Shown: in pieces, positions 16,631-25,500 of the stretch
How positions within the stretch are numbered: the first letter of the stretch is position 1
How the letters are laid out: each line of letters starts with the position of its first letter
DNA from: Paenibacillus lignilyticus
Lineage (GTDB): Bacteria > Bacillota > Bacilli > Paenibacillales > Paenibacillaceae
Direction: 5' to 3'
Length of the DNA: 48,563 nucleotides
NCBI RefSeq assembly: GCF_017942085.1
Contig: NZ_JAGKSP010000026.1
Location: 1-48,563 of the forward strand
Program-made: the position numbers and the translations under genes
Notes under the pieces: model-generated
Seen by the model: the letters and a program-made list of their open reading frames with translations, nothing else
The model's database searches: none
What the model was told of the DNA's origin: nothing

Positions 16631-16648
16631 GCCAGATCCAGATCTGGC
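16631..16648 (-). terminator. Terminator of the 840-aa secreted protein gene
   Basis: Minus-strand arms GCCAGAT (16642-16648) and ATCTGGC (16631-16637) with a 4-nt loop are followed by a T-rich stretch (TCTTTCTATT). The T-run is broken, so strength is moderate. Confidence 0.65.
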
Positions 16649-16667
16649 CCTGCCCGTTTAATACGGA

Positions 16668-19190
16668 TTATGGTGTTGTAACGAACCACTTCAAATCTTT
16701 ACTTGCAACGAGTAATTTCGTATTTTCGAAGACGTCATACACGTTTAATTTATAACCATCATACCTTTGAATCTTAGCTTGAACGTCTGGGTCATTAAAT
16801 ACCAGAGTCAATGGATTGTTTATTGCTTCCTTCAGTTGCTCTTCATTCTCTGAGGCCGCGTTGATACTAAACTGTTTAGAGAAGGTCAGCTTGCTGTTGT
16901 CTTGGTTTACAAACTCGATTAATACTTTGTGATCACCGGCAACAACTTCATAATCTGTGCTTTTCCATAAACTCGAATCCATTGTCATCTTCATTCCAGC
17001 TATTTGATAATCTCCGGTAACATTCAAGAATGCATTGATATAATTCAAGCCGAGAGTGTAACCGGGGAATTGGATATTACTTAAATTATTAGTCGTTGCT
17101 GTTGCTGTTGCAGTTAACGGGTATGAAACCATATCGACAAGAACTGAATTGGCTGCTTCACCATTGTCTGGAGTTGTTGTTCCACCACTTGTGCCGGTAG
17201 TAATGGACTGCCCCAGAACAAATTTGTAGGAAGTAGTGTCAAACTTCTTGGATATCGATGCCCAGGCGCTTAATAATGCTTTGCCGCTTGGAGATAGTTT
17301 GTCTTTCACTGTCGCGAATTGAACAGGAACAACCACACCGTTCTTATCAACAATGTATCCGCCAAGTTGAGCAATTGGCGAAGTACGTAGTTCATTATTG
17401 ACCGCTTCAAGCTCGGCATAGAAGTTGTTTTTTGTTAACCCGTCAAATATAGCTGTTTTTGTTACCGAGACTGTTGAACGTTTACCTAAATTATTAATTT
17501 TATAAGGATCGGTTAGCTTCTTGCTTGCAACTTCGCTTAAGTTCTGAGCTGAGAACTGATACAGTTGCTTCCCTGCTTTATCTTGAATGGTTTCTGTACT
17601 TACAAAAGTAATTTTATCAATTGAAGTCGTATATGGAATGTCAGAATATACAACAAAATTGGCGGATGCACCTGGTGCGATTGTAATTGAGTTATCAAGC
17701 GCAACTGCTTTTTGTTCAGTACCTACTTTCACACCATTAACCATAAAATATCCGCCTAAATTCGGGATTTGTTGGCTTATTGTGCTCTTGTTGGTGACCG
17801 TTAAATTAGCTAGAAGTACATCATGGTCGCTATTTGGTGTGCGTTGAATGGTGTTTAACTTAATAGCGAAATCATTGTAAGCGAACGATCCGCCAAGCGT
17901 TCCTTGCTGTGTTGTTGACTGTAAAGAATAAGTACCGACAATGTATGATTTTTCTTTGTCAGTTGCTTGTGACTTAACGACCAGTTGTGCCGTACTAAGT
18001 GAAAGATTAGTAGGAAGTTGGCCGGATAACGAGATTGTTTTCTCGATTTGCGGCAACAACACCGCATTCTCTTCTCTCGTATAATTTAGTGGATAACTTG
18101 TGCCCGAAGCGGTCACAATAAAGTAGTCCCAGCTTGGACTTGCAACGGAAGCTGCTCCGATATTGGTCAAAGTGAAATCAAGGGAGACATCTTTATTGCT
18201 CGTACCCTGAGAAACAAATGCTTGCCCCGTCAACGTATTTACCGGTGTCCCTGTTACATACACCATACGAGTTTTACCTACTGGTGCAGCAACTAAAGGC
18301 TTGGTAGTAGGAAGTGCAAAGACACCTACGGGTAGCTGGACCTTGCTGGCATCGTCATTTTGAGCAACGACGAGAGACAAAGCTTTTCCCGCAACTGCAA
18401 GCGGAATAGTGGCATGGAGCGTTACAATCTTACGCTCTTTAGGTTGAATTGAAGTTTGATCTAAGCCTGATGCAGCAACATTATAAACAGATAAACTATC
18501 TGTTTGAATGAAGAAATTCATTTTTGATAGATCACTTGACTGAAAGCCGACGTTCTCCAGTAATACATTCATAACCAAATAGGCATTGTTGGAATCTTTT
18601 GTTATGTAAGCCTGTTTGATTGCGCTTCTAACTTTATTATTATCATATAGCATTGTTGCCGCTTGGTAGGGAGTTACTTTATCCGTAGCATTGGCCGGAT
18701 ATTGAATATTTCCTAAGACTTTCTCGTAATTTGCCGCGGAGAAATCCCATTTAACTACTTGGAAAGCAAGATCCGATAATTTCGTTTGATTATCGACCAC
18801 CGTGTAATAAGTAAGATACTGGGTCGTCTTTGCAGCAACTTCTTTCTTGTCTTTATCCGATTCAATGAGCGATGATTTAAAGGACTTTCCTGTTTTGGTT
18901 TTCACACGAAGCCAATAATCCATTAGGTCAAGCGATGAATTCCCATTATTCGTTATGCTTACCGAATATACAAGAACCTTTCCTTTTCCCTGCATAAGGA
19001 AATGTACATCCCTAATCGTTAGATAAGCCGATGCATTTAGTTTTACGATCTTGCTTGAGATTAAATTTGAGCCGCTGCTCGCTGCAGATGCAACATTAGT
19101 ATTTAATAAGCTCGTAGTTGTACCTTGAATAAGTAGTGCACTTGCTAAGGTCATGATGCCGATCTTCATCCATTTCTGAGCCACTTTCAT
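16668..19190 (-). CDS. Large secreted protein of unknown function, no SLH domain
   Basis: The protein has 840 aa with a signal peptide at about 1-36 (MKIGIMTLASALLIQG, cleavage after ASA). The mature part is a series of beta-sandwich-like stretches, each with a DVLLANLTVTN / VKNTG-like pattern (SITNNGNSSLDLMDYWLRVK, LLENVGFQSSDLSKMNFFIQ, FTLTNIGAASVASPSWDYFI, ANLTVTNKSTISQQIPNLGG). This reads as four or five repeats of a 'comparison of tethered versus free term' fold similar to FxLYD/DUF4352-type domains, but I do not recognise the family. There is no SLH, LPXTG or other anchor in view. It lies just downstream of the S-layer gene and has lower GC and a different codon choice from the GC-rich genes at the left. 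An ECF-like promoter candidate is at 19213-19242. Confidence 0.8.
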   Translation of the reverse strand: MKVAQKWMKIGIMTLASALLIQGTTTSLLNTNVASAASSGSNLISSKIVKLNASAYLTIRDVHFLMQGKGKVLVYSVSITNNGNSSLDLMDYWLRVKTKTGKSFKSSLIESDKDKKEVAAKTTQYLTYYTVVDNQTKLSDLAFQVVKWDFSAANYEKVLGNIQYPANATDKVTPYQAATMLYDNNKVRSAIKQAYITKDSNNAYLVMNVLLENVGFQSSDLSKMNFFIQTDSLSVYNVAASGLDQTSIQPKERKIVTLHATIPLAVAGKALSLVVAQNDDASKVQLPVGVFALPTTKPLVAAPVGKTRMVYVTGTPVNTLTGQAFVSQGTSNKDVSLDFTLTNIGAASVASPSWDYFIVTASGTSYPLNYTREENAVLLPQIEKTISLSGQLPTNLSLSTAQLVVKSQATDKEKSYIVGTYSLQSTTQQGTLGGSFAYNDFAIKLNTIQRTPNSDHDVLLANLTVTNKSTISQQIPNLGGYFMVNGVKVGTEQKAVALDNSITIAPGASANFVVYSDIPYTTSIDKITFVSTETIQDKAGKQLYQFSAQNLSEVASKKLTDPYKINNLGKRSTVSVTKTAIFDGLTKNNFYAELEAVNNELRTSPIAQLGGYIVDKNGVVVPVQFATVKDKLSPSGKALLSAWASISKKFDTTSYKFVLGQSITTGTSGGTTTPDNGEAANSVLVDMVSYPLTATATATTNNLSNIQFPGYTLGLNYINAFLNVTGDYQIAGMKMTMDSSLWKSTDYEVVAGDHKVLIEFVNQDNSKLTFSKQFSINAASENEEQLKEAINNPLTLVFNDPDVQAKIQRYDGYKLNVYDVFENTKLLVASKDLKWFVTTP

Positions 19191-19212
19191 CCCTCCTGCA
19201 TTCTATACTTAA

Positions 19213-19242
19213 TTAGACGCATGAATGGCACGTTTTGTTTCG
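19213..19242 (-). promoter_or_regulatory. Candidate ECF-type promoter of the 840-aa secreted protein gene
   Basis: On the minus strand CGAAAC (19237-19242) and CGTCTAA (19213-19219) are 17 nt apart. GAAAC and CGTC are the hallmark words of SigW/SigX-type promoters, though the first base of TGAAAC is changed. Confidence 0.4.
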
Positions 19243-19267
19243 AATTGGCAAGCAGCAATATGCTATT

Positions 19268-19304
19268 AAAAAATAAAAAAACAGGCGAGGATAACCTCGC
19301 CTGT
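19268..19304 (-). terminator. Strong terminator of the S-layer gene
   Basis: A perfect 10-bp stem ACAGGCGAGG / CCTCGCCTGT (19281-19304) with a TTAT loop is followed on the minus strand by T7-A-T6. It is 19 nt past the stop codon. Confidence 0.95.
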
Positions 19305-19323
19305 TCTTAGGGAATACTAATTA

Positions 19324-21909
19324 TTAAGGATTAACTACGAGAACTGCAGAGTCAGTTGTACCGTTGGAAGCAACATAAGTGATTGTTGTGGAACCAACTT
19401 TAATACCTTTAACCGCGCCACCTGTTACAGTAGCAATTGAAGGGTCAGATACAAGGATCTTACCTACGGATGTTGTAAGTACAACACCGTATTGGTCTTT
19501 AACTGTTACTTTAGCTGCTGGAGTAATGTCAGCACCTACTGTAGTAGTATACTCGTCTTTGTCGAACTCAACAGTTTTAACAACTTTAGCATCTGTAGCA
19601 ACAGTTACTTCACGTTCAGCAACTTTGCTGCCGTTCAGGTAAGCTGCAACTGTGGATTTACCAGCTTTTTGACCAACAACAGTAGTACCGTCAGCAGCAA
19701 CTTTCAATACGGACTCGTCGGAGCTCGTAACGAAATCTGGAGCAGTCGATTTAAGAGCTACAGTTGTGCCACCTGCTGTTTTACCAACAAGAGCTACCGC
19801 TTTTTCGTAACCAACAGTGTCTGCAGCAGTTGTGCTACCGAACAGCGTGTCGATTGTATCAACAGCGTACGATGTGATTGCGCTGTTTTTAACAACAGTC
19901 ACTGTGAATTTCTTATCAGTGATACCAGCGTTAGCTGTGGATGACACTGTGATTTCAGCTGTACCCTCTGCTTTAGCTACCAGCTTACCACCAACATAAT
20001 CAACAACAGAAGTTTTGCCGCTAGTTACTGTGAACTTGTCTGCAGCAACGTTGGAAGTACGACCGTAGTTGTCAACCAACAAGATGTTGTCTTGGTTCAA
20101 CGTAACTTGAGCATCAACTTCAAGAGTCGTTGCTACGTCAACTTTTTGTACTGCTTTGTATACAGCAACGTCTGCTACATTGATGCTAACGCTCTTAGTT
20201 TGAAGAACGCCATCAACATATACATAAATTGTAGTAGGACCAGTTTGGCCGAAGTTGAACTCAAGTTCGCCTTTAGCGTTTTTCACTGGAACGATTTCGC
20301 TGCCGAAAGCATTGAACTTAACGTTAGTCAGTACAGCGTCTTTAGCTGCGATTGCTGCTCCAAAAGTGTCAACTGCTGTGAAAGGAAGAACTGCTTTTTC
20401 GCCTTTAACGATCAGCTTACCGGAGTTACCCAGTTCGAAAGTTTTCACTTTCGCAGCGTCGTTAACAACGATCGAAGTTTGTGCACTTGCTGCAGCAGCG
20501 CCGTTCGTTACAGTTACGAATACAGTGCCGGCTTTCTTAGTTTCAAACTTGATTACGCCGTCAGTAACAGTGAACTTCTCAACGATTGTGTTGTCGCTCA
20601 CGTAGAACACCAGACCAGCGTAAGTTACGGATTTAGGACCCGCAGCACCTGTCAGGTCGATATCGCCGTTAGGCAATACAACTTTTTGGCCAGCTGCATC
20701 TACCAAAGTAAGTGGAAGTACATAACCATCTTTAACGGAGATGCGTGCATCGCCTGCGATTGGTTGTACTTGATCCAGCTTGATGGAAGTTGCTGCACTA
20801 CCGTTGATTACTTTCAGTTGTTTGTTAACGGAAAGACCTGCGGAAGGTACGATTGCAGTTACGCTGATAACATCGTTAATTGCTGCTTCGTCAGCGCCAC
20901 CTACGTTAAGGTCAAGTTGGTTACCAGGTGTAAGTTGCTTAGTTTTTGTTACGTTATAAGACGAAATTTGAGTGTTTACACCGCTCATTTCTTCGCCGAA
21001 TTGGTTATAAACTTTAACGCCTAGGTCTTGATCTGCAACTTGTTGAAGAGCAGTAACAGCAATGTCTACTTTCTTAGCTGCTTCGTCTTCAACTTTAACA
21101 TTGATAGCATCGCTGCCTTTAACAGTAACTGTGTAGTCACCAGCTGGCAGGTAAGCTACTGCAAGATCAACCGATTTGTTATCAGCTGCGAAAGTTGCAG
21201 TTACAGGGTACGTAGTAAGACCGGATTTCAACTCGTAAGTCAAAGCTGTTTTCTCAGCAGCTACTGCTTCTCTGTTGAACTTAACTGTTACTTTTTTAGC
21301 GCCGGATTGTTTAGCTTCAACTGCTTTAAGATCTTTTTCAACTGGTTGAGCAAGATCGTAAGCTACGTCTACTAGTTGACCGCGAGTAGCGTTCACTTGG
21401 TAGGATGGAAGCTCAGGAAGCAAGCCAGCTTCGATAGCTGCTGCTACGAAACCTTTAGCCCAAGCAGATACTTTACCAGTTACTTCTTTGTCAGAAGGCT
21501 CAACGCCTGCTACCAAGTCAGCAACTTTAGCGATTTGCTCGATAGTTACTTTACCGGATGGACCGAACTTGCCAGCGCCAAGACCGTTAAGTAGACCAGC
21601 TTCAGATGCAGCGCCGATAAATCCAGCTGCCCAGTGAGTTTTTGCTACGTCGGAGTAAACGTTAGCTGCAGAGTTTTCTGCAAGCTCGCTTAGCTTCGTA
21701 AGTACTTTAGCGAACTCAGCACGAGTCATTTCTTTGTCAAGACCAGCAGAACCGTCAGGGAAACCGCTGAATACGCCTGCTGCTTTAAGTGCGTCAAATT
21801 TCGCTTGTGTGGACAATTCAGTTGTAGTTGCGCCGTCAGCAGCAAATGCCACCGATGCTGTAGATAGAGTCATAGCTGCTGCTACGAGTAGGGATAAACT
21901 TTTTTTCAT
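19324..21909 (-). CDS. Probable major S-layer protein (N-terminal SLH domains)
   Basis: The protein is 861 aa from ATG 21907-21909 (signal peptide KKSLSLLVAAAMTLSTASVA, cleavage near AFA-ADG). Three SLH domains occupy about 28-195 (FDALKAAGVFSGFPDGSAGL with MTRAEFAKVL; AAGFIGAASEAGLLNGLGAG; GFVAAAIEAGLLPELPS). The rest is Ala/Val/Thr-rich beta structure, ending in two BIG2-like domains (SSDESVLKVAADGTTVVGQK and SDPSIATVTGGAVKGIKVGS). Codon use is strongly skewed to GCT/GTA/ACT/AAC with almost no TTA, leaving long open frames on the opposite strand, a sign of very high expression. An in-frame upstream ATG at 21985-21987 also has a ribosome site and would add 26 residues. The leader is long, with tandem promoters and hairpins, and a strong terminator follows. 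Confidence 0.9.
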   Translation of the reverse strand: MKKSLSLLVAAAMTLSTASVAFAADGATTTELSTQAKFDALKAAGVFSGFPDGSAGLDKEMTRAEFAKVLTKLSELAENSAANVYSDVAKTHWAAGFIGAASEAGLLNGLGAGKFGPSGKVTIEQIAKVADLVAGVEPSDKEVTGKVSAWAKGFVAAAIEAGLLPELPSYQVNATRGQLVDVAYDLAQPVEKDLKAVEAKQSGAKKVTVKFNREAVAAEKTALTYELKSGLTTYPVTATFAADNKSVDLAVAYLPAGDYTVTVKGSDAINVKVEDEAAKKVDIAVTALQQVADQDLGVKVYNQFGEEMSGVNTQISSYNVTKTKQLTPGNQLDLNVGGADEAAINDVISVTAIVPSAGLSVNKQLKVINGSAATSIKLDQVQPIAGDARISVKDGYVLPLTLVDAAGQKVVLPNGDIDLTGAAGPKSVTYAGLVFYVSDNTIVEKFTVTDGVIKFETKKAGTVFVTVTNGAAAASAQTSIVVNDAAKVKTFELGNSGKLIVKGEKAVLPFTAVDTFGAAIAAKDAVLTNVKFNAFGSEIVPVKNAKGELEFNFGQTGPTTIYVYVDGVLQTKSVSINVADVAVYKAVQKVDVATTLEVDAQVTLNQDNILLVDNYGRTSNVAADKFTVTSGKTSVVDYVGGKLVAKAEGTAEITVSSTANAGITDKKFTVTVVKNSAITSYAVDTIDTLFGSTTAADTVGYEKAVALVGKTAGGTTVALKSTAPDFVTSSDESVLKVAADGTTVVGQKAGKSTVAAYLNGSKVAEREVTVATDAKVVKTVEFDKDEYTTTVGADITPAAKVTVKDQYGVVLTTSVGKILVSDPSIATVTGGAVKGIKVGSTTITYVASNGTTDSAVLVVNP

Positions 21910-22125
21910 AACCTTTTTGTCTCCTCCTATATAATGCTTAGTTTCTTTAGAGTTTTGTTTAGAATATAGATTGCTCGTTTGTCTCATTGGCCGATTCACC
22001 CCCTTTCGCGAGTTGAGCAGATTTCTTATAAATAATGTCTGCTGGAAGTGTTCCTTGTAGGAACCTGTCGCAGAATCTTGTAAACAAAAGTTGACAAGAA
22101 AAATCTGGTAGAGTCTGAACACCAC
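21910..22125 (-). promoter_or_regulatory. Structured 5' leader of the S-layer gene with two ribosome-binding sites
   Basis: This 215-nt leader is too long for a simple gene. It has a hairpin GGTTCC-TACAA-GGAAC (about 22050-22065) and a second inverted pair AGCAGA/TCTGCT (about 22016-22044). AAAGGGGGTG lies 9 nt before an in-frame ATG at 21985-21987. AGGAGGAG (about 21920-21927) precedes the main ATG at 21907-21909. 5' hairpins of this kind stabilise S-layer messages in other bacteria. The stretch 22160-22437 upstream of the promoters is AT-rich and holds no gene I can support. Confidence 0.6.
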
Positions 22126-22131
22126 TATAAC

Positions 22132-22160
22132 ATTATACAATGGCCTATTTCTAGCGTAAA
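22132..22160 (-). promoter_or_regulatory. Proximal SigA promoter (P2) of the S-layer gene
   Basis: On the minus strand TTTACG (22155-22160) and a perfect TATAAT (22132-22137) are 17 nt apart. Transcription from here gives a leader of about 215 nt. Confidence 0.6.
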
Positions 22161-22371
22161 GAGCAATTTGAGAATTAGTTCCAAGTGCTCCGCTACGCTT
22201 GATCAGCTTTCCTGTTGCCTTGTTCATGTAATTAAACGCACAGGTTTCGAAAAAGTTGCGATGTGAGGAAAAGTTTTTTTGAAAATTTTTAAAAAATCCT
22301 TCTCTAACGCTATTTAATCGAATCTGTCGATATGCCACATGAACTAAAACGACTTGTCTACCACGTTGTTT

Positions 22372-22401
22372 ATTATAAGCCGAATGTCCTATGTTCGTCG
22401 A
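22372..22401 (-). promoter_or_regulatory. Distal promoter candidate (P1) of the S-layer gene
   Basis: On the minus strand TCGACG (22396-22401) and TATAAT (22372-22377) are 18 nt apart. The -10 is perfect and the -35 matches 4 of 6. Tandem promoters are common for S-layer genes. Confidence 0.4.
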
Positions 22402-22466
22402 TAGATAACATTTCCCATGTAAAGATAACTCTAGCAATCCTTTGAAGTACTTGTAACAAAATGAAA

Positions 22467-22491
22467 GCTGCCCGGAAATATCCCGGGCAGC
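22467..22491 (-). terminator. Terminator of the 1388-aa SLH protein gene
   Basis: Minus-strand arms GCTGCCCGG (22483-22491) and CCGGGCAGC (22467-22475) with a 7-nt loop are followed by TTTCATTTTG. It lies 16 nt after the stop codon. Confidence 0.88.
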
Positions 22492-22506
22492 ACAACCATA
22501 TCCAAC

Positions 22507-25500
22507 TTAGTTTAGTTTAGGAAGTCGCTTGAGATCGGCTAACATCTTGCCGATAATAATTGCCGCGTCGGAACGAAGAAGGCTGGATTTCGGTTCGAAC
22601 GTGTAGCCTTTCTTCGGATCGGCTGGGTCAACCGGTGATCCTTTGATGTATCCCTTCTTGGCTATCGCCAGCACAGAAGCTTTAGCATAGTAGTCAATTT
22701 CCGTGTAGTCCTTGAAGGTCTTCTGTAATGCCTTATCAATTTTATCAGCATCCGTCTCAAGCTTCAAGTTTAATGCTCTTGCAAGGAATACGGCAGCATC
22801 TCCGCGTGATAGGTTTGCCGTTGGCTCAAAAGCGCGCGGCTGCGTACCGCGAATGATACCTTCGCGAGCTGCAGTCTCAATCGTACTATAATCCCAAAGT
22901 GCGTCTTGATTGATGATTGGCGGCACATCGTCAAAGTGAGGCTTACTCAGCTCATAGTTGAGTGGAATGTTAAGCGCCTTGACAATCATGCTGGTGAACT
23001 CACCGCGAGTTGTGTACATATCTGCGCCGAAATCATCAAAGTTAGCTGCGTTCATGACGCCTTTCGAATAAATCGTTTCAATATAGTTACGTGCATACGG
23101 ATGGTTGGTCACGTCGGAGAAGGAATACCCCATCTTAGCTACTACATAATAGCCGAACTGATCGAAAGGAACCGTAATCGTATTCTTCTTCGTATCCACT
23201 ACCCCGCCGAGATTCACCCAGAACTTGTTCTTCACGTCATAACGGTACACCGTAACAATAGTTCCCGCCGTATTCCGAATGCTTGGATCGAAGGAAAGTG
23301 TGAGTGAACCGCGTTTGGAAGCAACAAGCTCGCGGTCATCCGGACGTTCATCATAAGTTGGAATCTTCGTATCCCCGGGTCCGATAGCGCCCGGATATTG
23401 ATAAGGATCCACGCCCATCTTGAGCGGATCATAGTTCGGCGTAGTCGTATCGTCGGCTAAACCTGCATCAATCCAATAAACCGGGCTGGATTTCACAAAT
23501 CGGGTCGGGAACGACACTTTAAACCTTGTACCGAAGTTCTGCATGATCAGGTCAAAGTCCGCCGGTGGATTATCATATTCACGACGATCCACAACGCCAT
23601 CCTCAGGGTTTGCAATGGCAAACAGCAGCTTATGGCCGGTAAATACCTGGCTCTTCAGATTAGCCGGTACGTTATAATCGCGGCGAATCAGCGAAGTGCC
23701 TTTCGGGAATGTCAATGAGACCGCACCATCGAACACTTTATTGGAGCTCTTCATTTCATCCAAGAATTGCGCACCCGGAATGTTCGTTGGCGTGTACGTA
23801 ATCTCAAAATAGTTGTTTACGCTGTCTGAAGCACTTTCGATTGAGAAATTGATCTTGTTGACTCCGGGCTTCAGTCCCGAAACCGTCGCTTTAAAAGCAT
23901 TCGGGTATTCAATGCCATTGGCCGGTGTGTTATCGGCATCATAAGCATATTTATCTGCAACCTGTTTATTAATCGTAACTTTGTCTGCACCTTTGGCATT
24001 GATAATCACTTCGACGAAGTTCTTATTCACGATTCCTTCTGCCGGCAGGTATGGACGAAGGATCTTGTATGGCAACACGCTAGGATCTACTTCTAAGCGG
24101 TAAGTCGCCTTCGGTCCTGTAAGACCACTGTTATACACATTGAACAGGAATACGCTAGAGCTTCCATCGGCATTCAACTCTTGCTTCCGCAGCAGGAACT
24201 GGAATGATTGTGTCTTCAGGTCGTAACGGACAATAAGATCTCCGTTAATATTGCCGTTCGTCGGGTAAATACCGACCGGCGTATCGCCATTCACAATCTG
24301 GAACGGATCGCTAAGCTTCCATGTGATAGGAGACGCAAGCGATGTACTCGTAATTCTAAGGATATAATCGCTGGCCGGAACGTGTCCGCTCGCTTCCGGT
24401 GCCATTAGCGTCGTCATTTTATTGCCGACGGTTACGGCGTTCTCCCCCAAGTCAATGAAGTCGAACGTGCCATATACATTCATGAAAGCCTGAGTCGTCG
24501 TATAAATCGAACCGGTCTTCGTGAAATTCGGATCATTTAGTATCGGTCTCGGGTTCGGAATAGCATCCTCGAACGTGAATGGGAAGACACCTGTTGTTTG
24601 AGCAGGAATGACCGGCAAATTCGTCGGTACCTTATTCACTTTAACAACTTTCTCATAATAACTCTTCGAGCTTTGGAATACGAACTTGAGCTCATTCTCT
24701 CCATTAAACATGGCATCAAGTGCTTTCGTATAAATATCAGGCGTTGCAGGAACCAATGCTGACGGATCAAGTTCAAATTGCGTCACATCTGTACCGACCG
24801 GTTTCAACGGGAACGATACGTTATTAATGTAGAAGTACACCGTTCTCGGTCCCACACTGTTATCGTATCTAATTTCGGACGTATTATTAATATTTTGCAA
24901 GGAGCCACGGAATTTTCCTAATTTGGTCTTAATGATATCCGTAACGCGATCCGCCGAAGTGGAATCATCGCTAACCGTCATGCCATCGAAAATGGTATTG
25001 AAGTTTGCGTAAGGTCCATATAGCAGCGTGAATTTTGCGGACTTCGAATCACCTGTCGCGCCGCCAACCTGTACCGTAATCGTCTGAGTGCCTTCGAACG
25101 GCATTCTGTGGAATTCGAGTATCACCCGTTGGAAGACCTGCGGCGAACCGTTCACGGTCCGCGTGACCAAGGACTCTTCGCGAATCGCATACTCATTGGA
25201 ATTCAAGGTTTGCCCAGCTGCCGGAGCCGGCTTGAGTACCGGAACCGAATTATGCCCGTACAAATCCGAAACTCTCGTTACTGCAACATTACCCGTTCCG
25301 CTCGGGTTGCCAATAAGCACTTCGATACCAACCGGCAAACCATAAATGTTTTTCCCTTCGAGCGGCGTTCCTTCAATGCTCTGGTAGTTAGTTGGCTTAT
25401 AGCCGGCCAAATGGTTAATTTGACTGACAAACGGCTTACTCTTGTCGCGTAAAGAGAAGAACAAGTTGTCTGTACTTTGTTCCGTCGGTGTGATGTTCAA

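Noticed and set aside
20092..21024. 310-codon and other long plus-strand frames opposite the S-layer gene
   Set aside because: Avoidance of TTA/CTA codons in the S-layer gene leaves the opposite strand open; the products are Cys/Asn/Tyr-rich and have no start signals.
21910..22437. Extension of the S-layer protein to a start at 22437 (1037 aa)
   Set aside because: The extra 176 residues cover two TATAAT promoters and hairpins; the signal peptide is at the inner ATG. Only the 26-residue extension from 21987 has a ribosome site.
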